This document shows positions 54,357 through 64,000 of a stretch of 64,000 nt of DNA, piece by piece. Every line of letters starts with the position of its first letter. The stretch's first letter is position 1. The notes beneath the pieces were generated by a model. The model saw nothing but the letters and a program-made list of their open reading frames with translations, ran no database searches and was not told the DNA's origin. This DNA comes from Lepturacanthus savala. Lineage: Eukaryota > Chordata > Actinopteri > Scombriformes > Trichiuridae. The stretch spans positions 1,041,001 to 1,105,000 of the forward strand of contig CM060462.1 in assembly GCA_030544235.1 (NCBI GenBank), given 5' to 3'. A program made the position numbers and the translations under genes.

Positions 54357-54501
54357 GCCTTGAGCCACCTTTATTGTGTAGAGTTATGGGTTTTAATACC
54401 ACCTGTAAATGATTCTCTACTGTACAGAGGAGGTGTGAACTTCAAATGATGAAGAGAAGAGGGGAGGAGGAGGAGGATGGATGAGATATAGTGTTGCTCT
54501 G

Positions 54502-54539
<38 letters not shown>
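54271..54539 (-). mobile_element. microsatellite-bounded repeat, copy 2 (inverted)
   Basis: (CA)40 at 54271-54350, core at 54352-54503, (GT)18 at 54504-54539. The reverse complement of the core matches 48543-48690 almost base for base; the visible differences are one a/g change near one end and length and base changes in the CCT run. It is 5.8 kb from copy 1 and in opposite orientation. Confidence 0.6.
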
Positions 54540-54540
<1 letters not shown>

Positions 54541-54639
54541 ACCTTTACTTTAATATGACTTGAAGTGGCTGTACTATCCCTGTCAGCCACTGTCTGGGCT
54601 TCTTGATTTTTGGGGGGATGTAGGTGTTTTTCCTTCTAT

Positions 54640-54940
54640 GTTCTGAGTTACCTCGTTAACTCTGGTTAACTCTGAGTTACCTCGTTAACTCTGGTTAACT
54701 CTGAGTTACCTCGTTAACTCTGAGTTACCTCGTTAACTCTGGTTAACTCTGAGTTACCTCGTTAACTCTGGTTAACTCTGAGTTACCTCGTTAACTCTGG
54801 TTAACTCTGAGTTACCTCGTTAACTCTGAGTTACCTCGTTAACTCTGGTTAACTCTGAGTTACCTCGTTAACTCTGGTTAACTCTGAGTTACCTCGTTAA
54901 CTCTGAGTTACCTCGTTAACTCAGAGTTACCTCGTTAGCC
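54640..54940. repeat. GTTAAC minisatellite, mixed 29/19-bp units
   Basis: Long units (gagttacctcgttaactc, tggttaactct) and short units lacking the tggttaactct part alternate in a long-long-short pattern. Every unit has one or two GTTAAC palindromes. Confidence 0.9.
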
Positions 54941-55500
54941 CCATGAGTTTTAGTTATTTCTGTATTCACTGTTGAGGTTTTTATCTTTTCTAAGATCTTT
55001 TCAAACAACACTTTAATGACAGTCATCAGTGTTCCATACTTAGACTTTCTACTACTACAAGACTTTCATCACTCTTAAACAATTATTTCAATATTTGTAT
55101 TTGGAATGACATTTCCACTTTACACTCCAGCTGTTTTAAATATTTAAATGGAATGGACAACACATTTATTGTGTTGTCAATGCTTATTATCACAGTCATT
55201 TATATAAAAAGTGGAACCTAAATAACTTGACACTAAACTACAAACTTTGGTTTGTTCCGTTCTCGCCTCTTTGGGTCGAACGCAGCATGTTCTCCACATA
55301 TTTTGCTGCAGACCCGACAGAAAGCAGCCTGTCATCTTCTCCTCATCCCATTCACAGGATTCTAGGAACGTCAGATGTCTCCGGGGCAGAGGTGTGTGTC
55401 CGCTGAAAGGGACGAGAGAAAAAAATCCCCAAATTCCCCTGAATGGCACCGAGTAATTAATCTTCAGCAGGGGTTTACCCTCTTTTCTGACATATGAGTG

Positions 55501-55502
<2 letters not shown>

Positions 55503-55571
<69 letters not shown>
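55503..55571. repeat. (GT)n microsatellite
   Basis: About 34 units, followed by gggggaggtaggg and a pyrimidine-rich run to 55700. No gene support nearby. Confidence 0.96.
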
Positions 55572-55572
<1 letters not shown>

Positions 55573-55813
55573 GGGGGAGGTAGGGAGGGTGTTTGATTGC
55601 TTCTCCCCCCGGGCCTGCTCCATCATGTCCTCTCCTGCGTTTGATGTTTTTTCTTTTCTTTTTTCTTTCCTCTCGTCATCTTCTCTTCTCTCTGCCGCCT
55701 GCTGAGCTCTGCCTCCAATTAATCTTTATTACTTTTTGGTCTCTTGCACTGTAAAAAAAAAATGAATCATCATGAATGTTTGCAAATCAGAGCTGAACTA
55801 AGATATATAGTTT

Positions 55814-55816
<3 letters not shown>

Positions 55817-55882
<66 letters not shown>

Positions 55883-55890
55883 GTATGTAT
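55817..55890. repeat. (AT)n with GTATGTAT ends
   Basis: Pure AT for about 45 nt, then atgtatatat and gtatgtatatg. No coding evidence. Confidence 0.95.
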
Positions 55891-56399
55891 ATGTCCTCCT
55901 CAGACGCAGCAATTCATTTTTGTCCTCTGTAGGGGACGTTAGTTTTTGGCCTGTATCTCTGAAACCATTCATGCTATTGTGTTAGTTCCTGTTGGGCCTT
56001 TATAGAGGACGTCCTGGGCTTTTCAATGATGTGACATGTGTGGGGGTGGGATCTTGACAGAAGTTTTTCCTGGTTCTTCAAATTTGCAGCCATGATGGCT
56101 CGCACATTTTATGGAAATAAGAAATGTAAGTGTAGAAATATGTAATTATGAGTTTTGTGAGTTTAATAGAATAGTTTAGGTGAGTTTTCAGAGAAGTGCA
56201 ATTATATTTCACGTTATAAAATGTATTGTTTATGCGTGTCCACCGTAGAGGACATCAGGATGTGCTTCCTTGTTTTTTCACCTGTTTTATTCTGAACACA
56301 ATCATTGATGGAGTGGAGATGGTGTTTTGCACAGGAACATTTTTGTTTGAGTCTATAAACTACTGACAAAAACATGTTTAGAGCATTAATTTGCAGAAA

Positions 56400-56640
56400 A
56401 TGACAAATCAGACCTCAAACAATGCGAAGAAACAAGATCAGATTCATTTTAATACAACATAACCCTAATGTTTACACTTAAGAAGAGTTCAGAATTCAAT
56501 ATTTGGTGCAATAACCCTTATATTTAATCCCATCTTTCATGTGTCTTTGCATCTTCTCCACAAACATTGTTCTTGGTTCAGGTTTCACATAATCAGCTCC
56601 TCTTTAAGCAGCATTTGTTTCCAGAGCTGTGTGTGTGTAT
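56400..56640 (-). mobile_element. possible degenerate DNA-transposon fragment
   Basis: The segment cagaattcaatatttggtgc at 56491, followed by aataacccttatatttaatc and ctttcatgtgtctttgcatc, resembles a common teleost Tc1-type fragment as I remember it. No frame survives. Low certainty. Confidence 0.3.
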
Positions 56641-57750
56641 ATATGTGTATATATATATATATATATATGTTTGTGTGAGGTGCTGTACATACAATGCTCA
56701 GCTGTTCCTGTAATGGTCGACAGGTCACTGACTTTAAAGCGACTACATTCTAGTTTTCATAATGACTAATAATACTACCAGATGTCATGAGGTGTGGCTC
56801 CAACTGATCAATCCAGAGTTTTGTGGTGGAACCTGCTGCACACGACCTGGCACATGATGGCAAATACTCTCCAGAGCTCAGTTTGCTACTCAAAAATGCT
56901 TTTTTAGTCTTATTTAATGTTCTCTAGATGTTAAATTCTACTGACAGTTTCATTCTGGGAAAGTCGGTTTAAAGTTTATATAAAGATTCTTGGGATGTTT
57001 AATAGTTTGGTTAATGTATGATTGATAAATAAATGTGCTGTTTCATTTCAATATGGTAAAGGTCATTTATAGGCAGCCAATATTTGCTGTGAAATGAACC
57101 ATTCGCTCAATAATCTATCAATAATCTATCAATTATTGGTCTCTTGTCCCATTCATAGGGTTAGATACTGAATATTCATATTCATCTGTTTATAGAGATG
57201 AGTGAAGAGTTAATATCAGACTAGAAGCACAGATGAGTGATGCTGTTGTATCTGTTTGTGTAAACATGTTCACCAAATCTGTTTTATATGGTGATGATGT
57301 TTAAACGCTGTGTTTACAGCTCGTCGTAGCCAACGAGTCGCCAGAGAAAATCGAGTTAAACAGATTTAATAAGTTTAAAAAGTTTGTGTTTGCAGAGAAA
57401 CTGAGTCGAAGACAAACCAAAGAGGTTCAGGACTCATATCTGTTCTAATGATTTAACTTCCCTTTAACTGTAGCCGCTCAAACAGTCATGTGTAGCTGCA
57501 ATTATCGTCATTTTTTTCATTTCCCATAATTGGGCTTCTTCAAATAAAATGGTACTGAGCAGCAATGACGCTCCGTGGACCGTAACATGAGAAGCAGCTA
57601 TTTGTGTGTAACACTGAGTGTGTGTTTGTGCTGCAGAGGAGGGAGGGAGGAAAGCAGCCACATTAATGACAACCACACTTATGTAAAGCTCCACACAGTA
57701 TTTATAGAGTCAGCTGAGCTTCACACAGCCGCAGATGGAAAGTCCACAAA

Positions 57751-57752
<2 letters not shown>

Positions 57753-57830
<78 letters not shown>
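57753..57830. repeat. (CA)n microsatellite
   Basis: About 38 CA units with a single ccc interruption near 57797. Confidence 0.96.
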
Positions 57831-57834
<4 letters not shown>

Positions 57835-60221
57835 GCTTTGTTTTAATTCACAATGTGACATACACAACAAAAGCCTCGTCTTCACACACTTTTCTTGTGA
57901 AATAGTTCATGTTTGTGTTTTGTGACTTCTTTCAGTCACAGTTGGTCCTGAATTCGACTTAAATCCAGTACTTTTGTGTCTTGTTTAGTTCTAGTTTATA
58001 TGTATTTAGTGAATAGTTTGTGTGTCACACCCCCAGCGTGTAACGGCTTCATGCTTCAGTAATGAGATGATGTTTTCATTGAGTTGTACAATAAATTATA
58101 TGACTATTACCAGATCAAACTTCTTATGGATTAAAATGTCTGAAGTGCGTATCTAAAAGTCTAAAAGTTCTCAATATTTTTTGGTAAACTTCAAGGATAA
58201 ATGGTTGTTTTCAATCCCAGACGACGTCTATGGATTTCTGAATTTAACCCATAAGAACTCACTGTGACTCTGTGTCACTGCCCCTTTAAATGTTAAATGT
58301 GAATAATTCCTCATTTCCAGCTTTATCCTCAACTTAAACTGATGAAGGCCCTAAAGGAACCACCTGCTGTGGTCATGTGACGTGTGTGACAGGTGTAACT
58401 TGTTTTAATCAGCTGGATTTTTGTTACTTCAGGTGAGTTTCTACCCATTTAACAACTGTAATGATTTAATAACATGCCCTATATTACATTTAACCTGCTC
58501 CCACCACAATTATTCATTAAATTGATATAAAACAAGTGTCACATCAGGATTATTAACCTTAAAATAGTCACGGAAAACCACATAGAGAACAATAGTTCTC
58601 AGGTAATTTAGCTGATTCACTTCCTTTAGAATTTAGTTTCTGTCGTTGAAATAATTTGTTGTTAATCGTAAACCAGCAAAGTTATAACTGTGATAAATGT
58701 TGAGGAAATGCAAATAAAAATAATATCACTGGGTCCATGTTCTTATAATTTAAGGCAGTGGTTTAACTGCTGCTAACAAACCTTCCTGGAAATGATGCTC
58801 TCTAGTGAAACTTAAAGTTCTGCAGAGCAGATGTGTCCGAATGAAAGATTCAGTTTCTTTTTAATTGATGAATCTATTTCGCTCAGACGTGACACATCAA
58901 CAAACTCATGACGGACCCATGAAGTCCAACCTTCTCTGCCTCATGCTGCTTATGTTTCCATATGTACAGCTGTGTTTAAAGAGCCGCCAGAGCAACTGCA
59001 CACACAAATATACACATCAGCACCGACACATCTGCATCTGTACACATTAGACGACCTGGAAATAAACGTCTAAACTAAACTGTAAAGAATGAACGCGGGT
59101 GTAAGTCATCTCCATTTCTCTGGACGACGTTTGATCCTTGATTGAATAATTTCACATGTTTATACAAACAGAAGAACCTAGTTTTTCTAAATTAGCAGAA
59201 ACTAAATCCTTCATGGTCTTCAGGACTAAACGTAACCTAACAATGAAATCGAATAATTTCATAATATCATGTAATAGAGTTGAACAATTCAAATATGTAG
59301 GATTATTATTATAACACTACTAAAACCTGCCTTCTGCCCCTCATCACCGTATATTATCGTCTTTTTAGATCAATTTTCATAGGTTTAAATGTGCTTTGTC
59401 TTCTTATTTTAAATTAAAGAGCACGTTTCTGATGTTTTATCAGCATGATTTATAGCACGTTCTAATCTCAATTATCAGCTTTGTCATTTTGCCATAGAGA
59501 TGTGCTCATTTTGACCTTTTTTTTTGGTAATGTTTGAGTTTTTTGTTGTTTTTCTTTGTTCCCATCGGTTTGTGTGTGCAGGTTGTTGATCGTGTTTTTC
59601 ATGGGACAGCATCACGCTGTCAGGTGTAGCTCCTCCGACCTCAGTGCCACAATCATCAGCGTGGCACAGCAGATGATGACAGCTGACATTTAAGTTTAAC
59701 CTTTAATTTTTGACCTTTTATTCATAAACTAATTATTGTAAACAGGGTTGCTGGGTGTGTGCTACAAGATTAATGTCAATACCCATCACAAACCTGAGTG
59801 GTGACGAGGGTCACCCTGTCTCAGCTCACTGCACATTATGAAAGAAACTTTCTGAAATTTTTTTTTTATTTTTTTCTTATTTAGCTGATGCTCTAGTTTT
59901 GGAGGAAATCACTAATGACTTCAAAGTTTTCACTGTGGAAAGTTAAAGAAGCAAATCCATCGTCCTGATATGAGGAGTTTAACTTTTGTCAGCCGTGACA
60001 CGTCCTCAGAGGGATAAAAGACGTCGCCACAGTGGGGGGTCGCTGTAATTGGCTCGATGCAACGGATGGTGGACGGAAGAGGATTACGAGGGTGTGTGTG
60101 TGTGTGTGTGTGTGTGTGCATGCATCAGAGGGTACTTACTGTCCCATTCTGTGGAAGCCTCTCATTTGTTTTGTATGTTTGTGCATTAGTGAGGTGAGCT
60201 CTTGTGTCAGTGTCTATTAGT

Positions 60222-60257
60222 TCTGTGTGTGTGTGTGTCTGTGTGTGTGTGTGTGTG

Positions 60258-60297
<40 letters not shown>

Positions 60298-60354
60298 TGT
60301 GTGTGTGTGTGTGTCTGTGTGTGTGTGTGTGTGTGTGTCTGTGTGTGTGTGTGA
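60222..60354. repeat. interrupted (GT)n microsatellite
   Basis: GT with scattered tctg and gcgtg interruptions; a separate (GT)14 lies at 60091-60119. Confidence 0.95.
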
Positions 60355-61699
60355 GGTAAATTAATTTCATCCTACAGTATAAATGATGAGTGAGGAGTGT
60401 GTCACTGTCAGGTGTCACAACTCAACGTGTCATTTCTCTGTGGTGAGACTTGAAGTCAAATTATTTCCCCCAATAACTAAAAGACAAAAGGCAATAATCG
60501 TCTATTATTCCTAATAATAATATACATCTGAATATATGTGAATTTAAAGAATATGTTAATAGCGTCAACTTAAAGTGAAACTGAAAAAAACGTGAGAATA
60601 TGAATTAATTATTCATTAAAATCAAACATATCACAGTAACAGGACTGTTTTTATTTTCATTTCCATTTATTTTCTATCACTTTCAATTATATTTCATATA
60701 GTTTCTATGTGATGGGAGTAACTGCAGTGGTTTCTTCTTCTTTCTCTTTTGTTCAGCTGTTTTCACTATAAAACACAGCAGAAAACCCTGAACTGGTACA
60801 AATAATGTCAGGTTTTCAGTAACGAGGGATAATTTTGTGTTTTTCTTTGTCCTCCTCTCTCTTATCATAATGAAAATACATTTTATATGTAGGTTCCTTT
60901 CAAGACGGCTAACTTCACCAGATTATATATAAAAAAACAATATATCACGATTAAGCATCATCTCATCTACTATAACGATGATGATGATAATAGATTTGAA
61001 GCAATTAAAGATGGGTTAGGTTTAGATTTCTAACCCTTTGGTAAAGTCTTTGAATTGCACTGTAAAATATATATATATGTTGACTTTACTTTAAAACAAA
61101 TATGCAAAGTAGAAATTGCAAATTAGATTACATTAACTTATTCTGAGTTTGCAGCACTCAAATGAACTTATAAATTAAATTAGAGTAACTCAAATCAATG
61201 GATTACGTTTTTGTAAATTTAACTTAATATTCAATAATTCAGAAAGCTTAATTCTCTTTAGTTTTACTCATCCATCATATTCAGGTAAATTTAACTTTAA
61301 AGACATTAAAAGACACTAATTTAATTAACAGCAACAAAAACACATTACCTACTTTACCTTAACAAACCCCAAAAACACAATAAATGACGAACACTCGTTG
61401 GATTTACTTAGTGCATTTACACTTTATTTGAAATGCTCAACAATGAATTTTAAGGCTCTGGAAACATGTTCCACTTTTGTGGAAAGAAAATGTACAAAAG
61501 AAAAATCCCAACAATAAACACGTCTCTCTTTACCTTCCTCCATGTTATCATGTCCTAAATGGCACAGCAGTGATAAATAACTAAATGCATCACTGTCTTA
61601 CTGCTAATTAACAAATCAGCATCACTATATCAATACACAATCAGTGTTTTGTGCATTTGAACCTTATACATTATACCTGGACCAGTCTTTTTGAAGGTT

Positions 61700-61939
61700 C
61701 TACCCCAGTAGTTTATTCTGCAGTGTGATCAGTTTTGGGGGGAGGGGGTTGTTGCTGAGTCCAACCATGACTGCTTGAATGTATTTGAATGTGTTTTCCA
61801 TGCGTTTTGGGTATTTTGGGAAAGTCTCTGTCATTGTCCATGACGGTGCCTCCCTCAAGTATGATGGAGATGGGTATCCATCCATCACCGTCAGCACTCC
61901 AGCTGTGACTGAGGCGAATGCTTCTTCTTTCACTGTAAC
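61700..61939 (-). pseudogene. broken last exon of a SAMD3-like teleost multicopy gene
   Basis: Acceptor gctttttacag ends at 61940. The exon reads VTVKEEAFASVTAGVLTVMD, then shifts frame to PISIILEGGTVMDNDRDFPK, then returns to YPKRMENTFKYIQAVMVGL and LITLQNKLLG with TAG at 61702-61700. The pattern (VLTV, LEG, YPK..NTF..IQ, L..LKNKLL) resembles the C-terminal block of fish SAMD3-like proteins. About a dozen residues usually found before YPK appear to be missing. Family call is from memory. Confidence 0.45.
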
Positions 61940-62353
61940 CTGTAAAAAGCACCCAGGACTGGCTATTAAATCTCAACCAAAAAAAAAAACAGCACATAAT
62001 TCAGTTCATCAAGACATTCAAACTCCAAATACCTGAACCTGGAGATACCTGACATGTAGTTGACTATTACAAATATAAAGGCAAAGCTTGAAATCCATAA
62101 AATATATGATCTGCAATAAATATATTAGAGACAGGGCTTTAAGTTTTCTCACCAACAGAAAATAGTCCAATCAGGTGGATTCATTAAATTCCTGCAACTC
62201 TAATTTTTATGTTTATTGTCTATTACTCACAGGATCAGCATATCAACTTATAATTGAAGTCAATGAGCACAAAAATGTATTGAGGGCCTAAAAAGGGCAT
62301 AAATCTCATTGTACAGAAAATGAGAATGTACAAAATTAACTATGCGTCCTTAC

Positions 62354-62450
62354 CGCTCAGTTGGTGCTGCATCAAATCTGTCAGTTTTTGGACTTGAAAT
62401 GATCATTGAAGCTTGGTGAGTGCTGGTCTATGGCTTCACCTTCAAGATTC
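62354..62450 (-). pseudogene. probable upstream exon remnant of the same SAMD3-like sequence
   Basis: Between acceptor gtttaagcag and donor gtaagg, one frame reads NLEGEAIDQHSPSFNDHFKS, resembling a segment of the same fish family, but then meets TGA. With the broken exon at 61700 it suggests a dead gene copy. Confidence 0.3.
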
Positions 62451-63635
62451 CTGCTTAAACTCAGAAAAGACCTGAAAAATAGAGAGAGGTGGGATAGCAA
62501 CAAGCTGACCATCATTCAGTTAATACTACAGCAAAAGAAAAAGCTTGACCTGTGAAACTAGAATGAAAGAGATGAAATCACTGCTCTAGGTTTCAATATC
62601 TCCACAACCTGTTCATGTTCCACTGACAGAATGTTTGGAGACGAGCTGTTAACTCAACACTGACACGGTTTAAGTCGAAACTTGTTCGTGAACACTTCAC
62701 ACGCAGCAGATACTGATCAGCATTAGCAGTGAGTTGTGGATCTGCAGCCGTGCACAGACTCCTAAAGTCTCCCTTTGGCACTGTTCTCTGTTTCCACCGA
62801 TTCCTGAGAGAAATCTCTGCTCTAAACGCTCCACTATGCTCAAAACCTAGTTAGGAACTTGGCTGGTCTGCTGATTGGTGCTGGGCAGGTCGCTGTGTTG
62901 TCTTTAGCACTTCTCTGCTCAAAATTGCTGCAGTTGGAAACGAGATGGATGAACGTGAACCTGCGAGCCATAAATCCCAAACCAAGAGCTGAAAGATGCA
63001 GAACGGCTCCGACCGCAGAGCTGAGAGAAGAGGAGCTGATATTTCTTCAGGATTCATTGCTACGAGCAACAGAGTTTGGAAATTCATCTATTATCTATGT
63101 GGTTGCTGGATGAATGAATACAAAAAACAGATGTACCAACAAAGTCACAAAGCTCAGAGGCTGGAACACAAGAACACGCTCTGCCAATTAACACACACAC
63201 ACACATGAGGCAGCATTGTATAAACGAGGTAAATGGGTTTCACAGCACTCCGCTGACAACACTGACTTCACGGAGCCCTAACAACATAATTCTTGCCTGT
63301 TTTTAAGGTTCTCAGGCGACCAACTGAGGAAGTTGTCTACTTTAGCCTCATTTCTGCTCTCCAGAGAATGAATAACCCTCAATTCATCCATCCATCCATC
63401 CATAATCCTGTTATAGTCTGAGATGTGTCCACGAGCCTTTTCTTCACCATAAATCTGCTTCAACAGCTGGAATATCCATTCATACCTCCACACGGGCTCA
63501 AAAATTACACTTTATTGCATGAGTGAAATGAATCTATCAGCAGCGCGTGTGTGTGTGTCTGTACAAACACTTGTGGTTCACAGTATAATAAAGACCTTTT
63601 TGAAGTTTTTAAACTTGCTGTGCTCATAAACGGGC
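62451..63635. other. no gene seen
   Basis: Short frames on both strands without splice or family support; a ccatccatccatccat run near 63388. Confidence 0.45.
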
Positions 63636-64000
63636 TGTATTTGTGTTTGTATAGCACCTTCTAGTCTGTTAGACCACTCAAAGTGCTTCACACTACACGA
63701 GTTCATTCACCCGTTCACACACATTCATACACTGATGGTGGTGGTTGCCATCAAGGGATCTAACATTCACACACCAATGGAACAGTCATCATGAGGTTAA
63801 GCATTGAGGAACATTCACATGCAGCCAATCCTCCAACCACAGCCATGCAAAGCTGTCACATAGAGTTGATCCAGTTATTAAATGTTGCTGTGTTTGACTC
63901 CTGGTTGGTCCACTGGCAAGAGCTGGAACCTGCTGTTCATCCAAGCGTGTTCAGTGTGAGTGTTGGGCTGAATGACTATTAATTCAGTTAGATAATAACA
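63636..64000. repeat. teleost LINE-tail or SINE-like repeat, runs to the window end
   Basis: tatagcaccttctagtctgt..accactcaaagtgcttcaca, then tcacccgttcacacacattcatacactgatgg, with diverged sequence to the end. The 'caaagtgcttcacactac' and 'cattcatacactgatgg' phrases are typical of an abundant fish repeat. The boundary beyond the window is unknown. Confidence 0.5.

Larger units (their letters stand above)
55891..61699. other. mostly unannotated AT-rich sequence
   Basis: Apart from the microsatellites and the possible transposon fragment at 56400, nothing recognisable. The AT-rich stretch at about 61030-61330 has motifs (ttgactttactttaaaac) like old fish DNA repeats. Confidence 0.45.

Noticed and set aside
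53992..54363. Frame MDLPACGTEEYRRREELKG and onward
   Set aside because: It runs through an A/G-rich stretch into the CA tract of repeat copy 2; no splice sites or family match.

Overview
This window looks like nuclear DNA of a ray-finned fish, probably a percomorph teleost. Genes are split into many short exons with GT..AG introns. (GT/CA)n tracts are very frequent and long, up to 390 bp. The interspersed repeats are typical teleost types: a decayed Tc1-like element, a 5'-truncated L2-like LINE, and foldback elements carrying TTAGCTTAGC ends. The species cannot be named from the sequence. Most open frames in the window are microsatellite translations or antisense shadows, and they are left out.

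Two protein-coding genes can be reconstructed exon by exon. The first, on the + strand, is KIFC3, a C-terminal (minus-end-directed) kinesin. Its 20 coding exons run from 24051 to 39464, with a 3'UTR reaching a polyadenylation signal at 40431. It encodes a short N-terminal region, a long coiled-coil stalk and a C-terminal motor with all the usual nucleotide-binding motifs. A GC- and CpG-rich leader with a donor at 2793 is a plausible distal promoter and exon. Three further ATG-containing, donor-ended segments (13724, 16275, 21829) are candidate alternative first exons. The motor exon ending at 33600 appears to lack 8 nt that homologous kinesins require. As given, the reading frame breaks and stops at 34260, so this is either a real allele or lineage lesion, or an assembly error.

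The second gene, on the - strand and convergent with KIFC3, is a glycosyltransferase family 6 (ABO/GBGT1/GGTA1-type) gene with coding exons between 47476 and 44274. The joined exons give an intact 334-aa type II membrane protein with a DVD motif. Its His-Ala-Ala acceptor/donor triplet resembles alpha-1,3-galactosyltransferases rather than ABO or Forssman enzymes. An upstream 5'UTR exon carries a short uORF whose stop overlaps the main start.

Between and around the genes lie minisatellites at 4510-5443, 11097-11222, 16690-18015, 49469-49620 and 54640-54940. There is also a direct duplication flanking the 13724 exon, and a pair of near-identical about 150-bp cores in opposite orientation, each bounded by CA and GT tracts (48461-48734 and 54271-54539). 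The last 10 kb holds a broken SAMD3-like exon pair on the - strand (61700-62450) and a teleost LINE-tail-type repeat at the end. No RNA genes or CRISPR arrays were seen.
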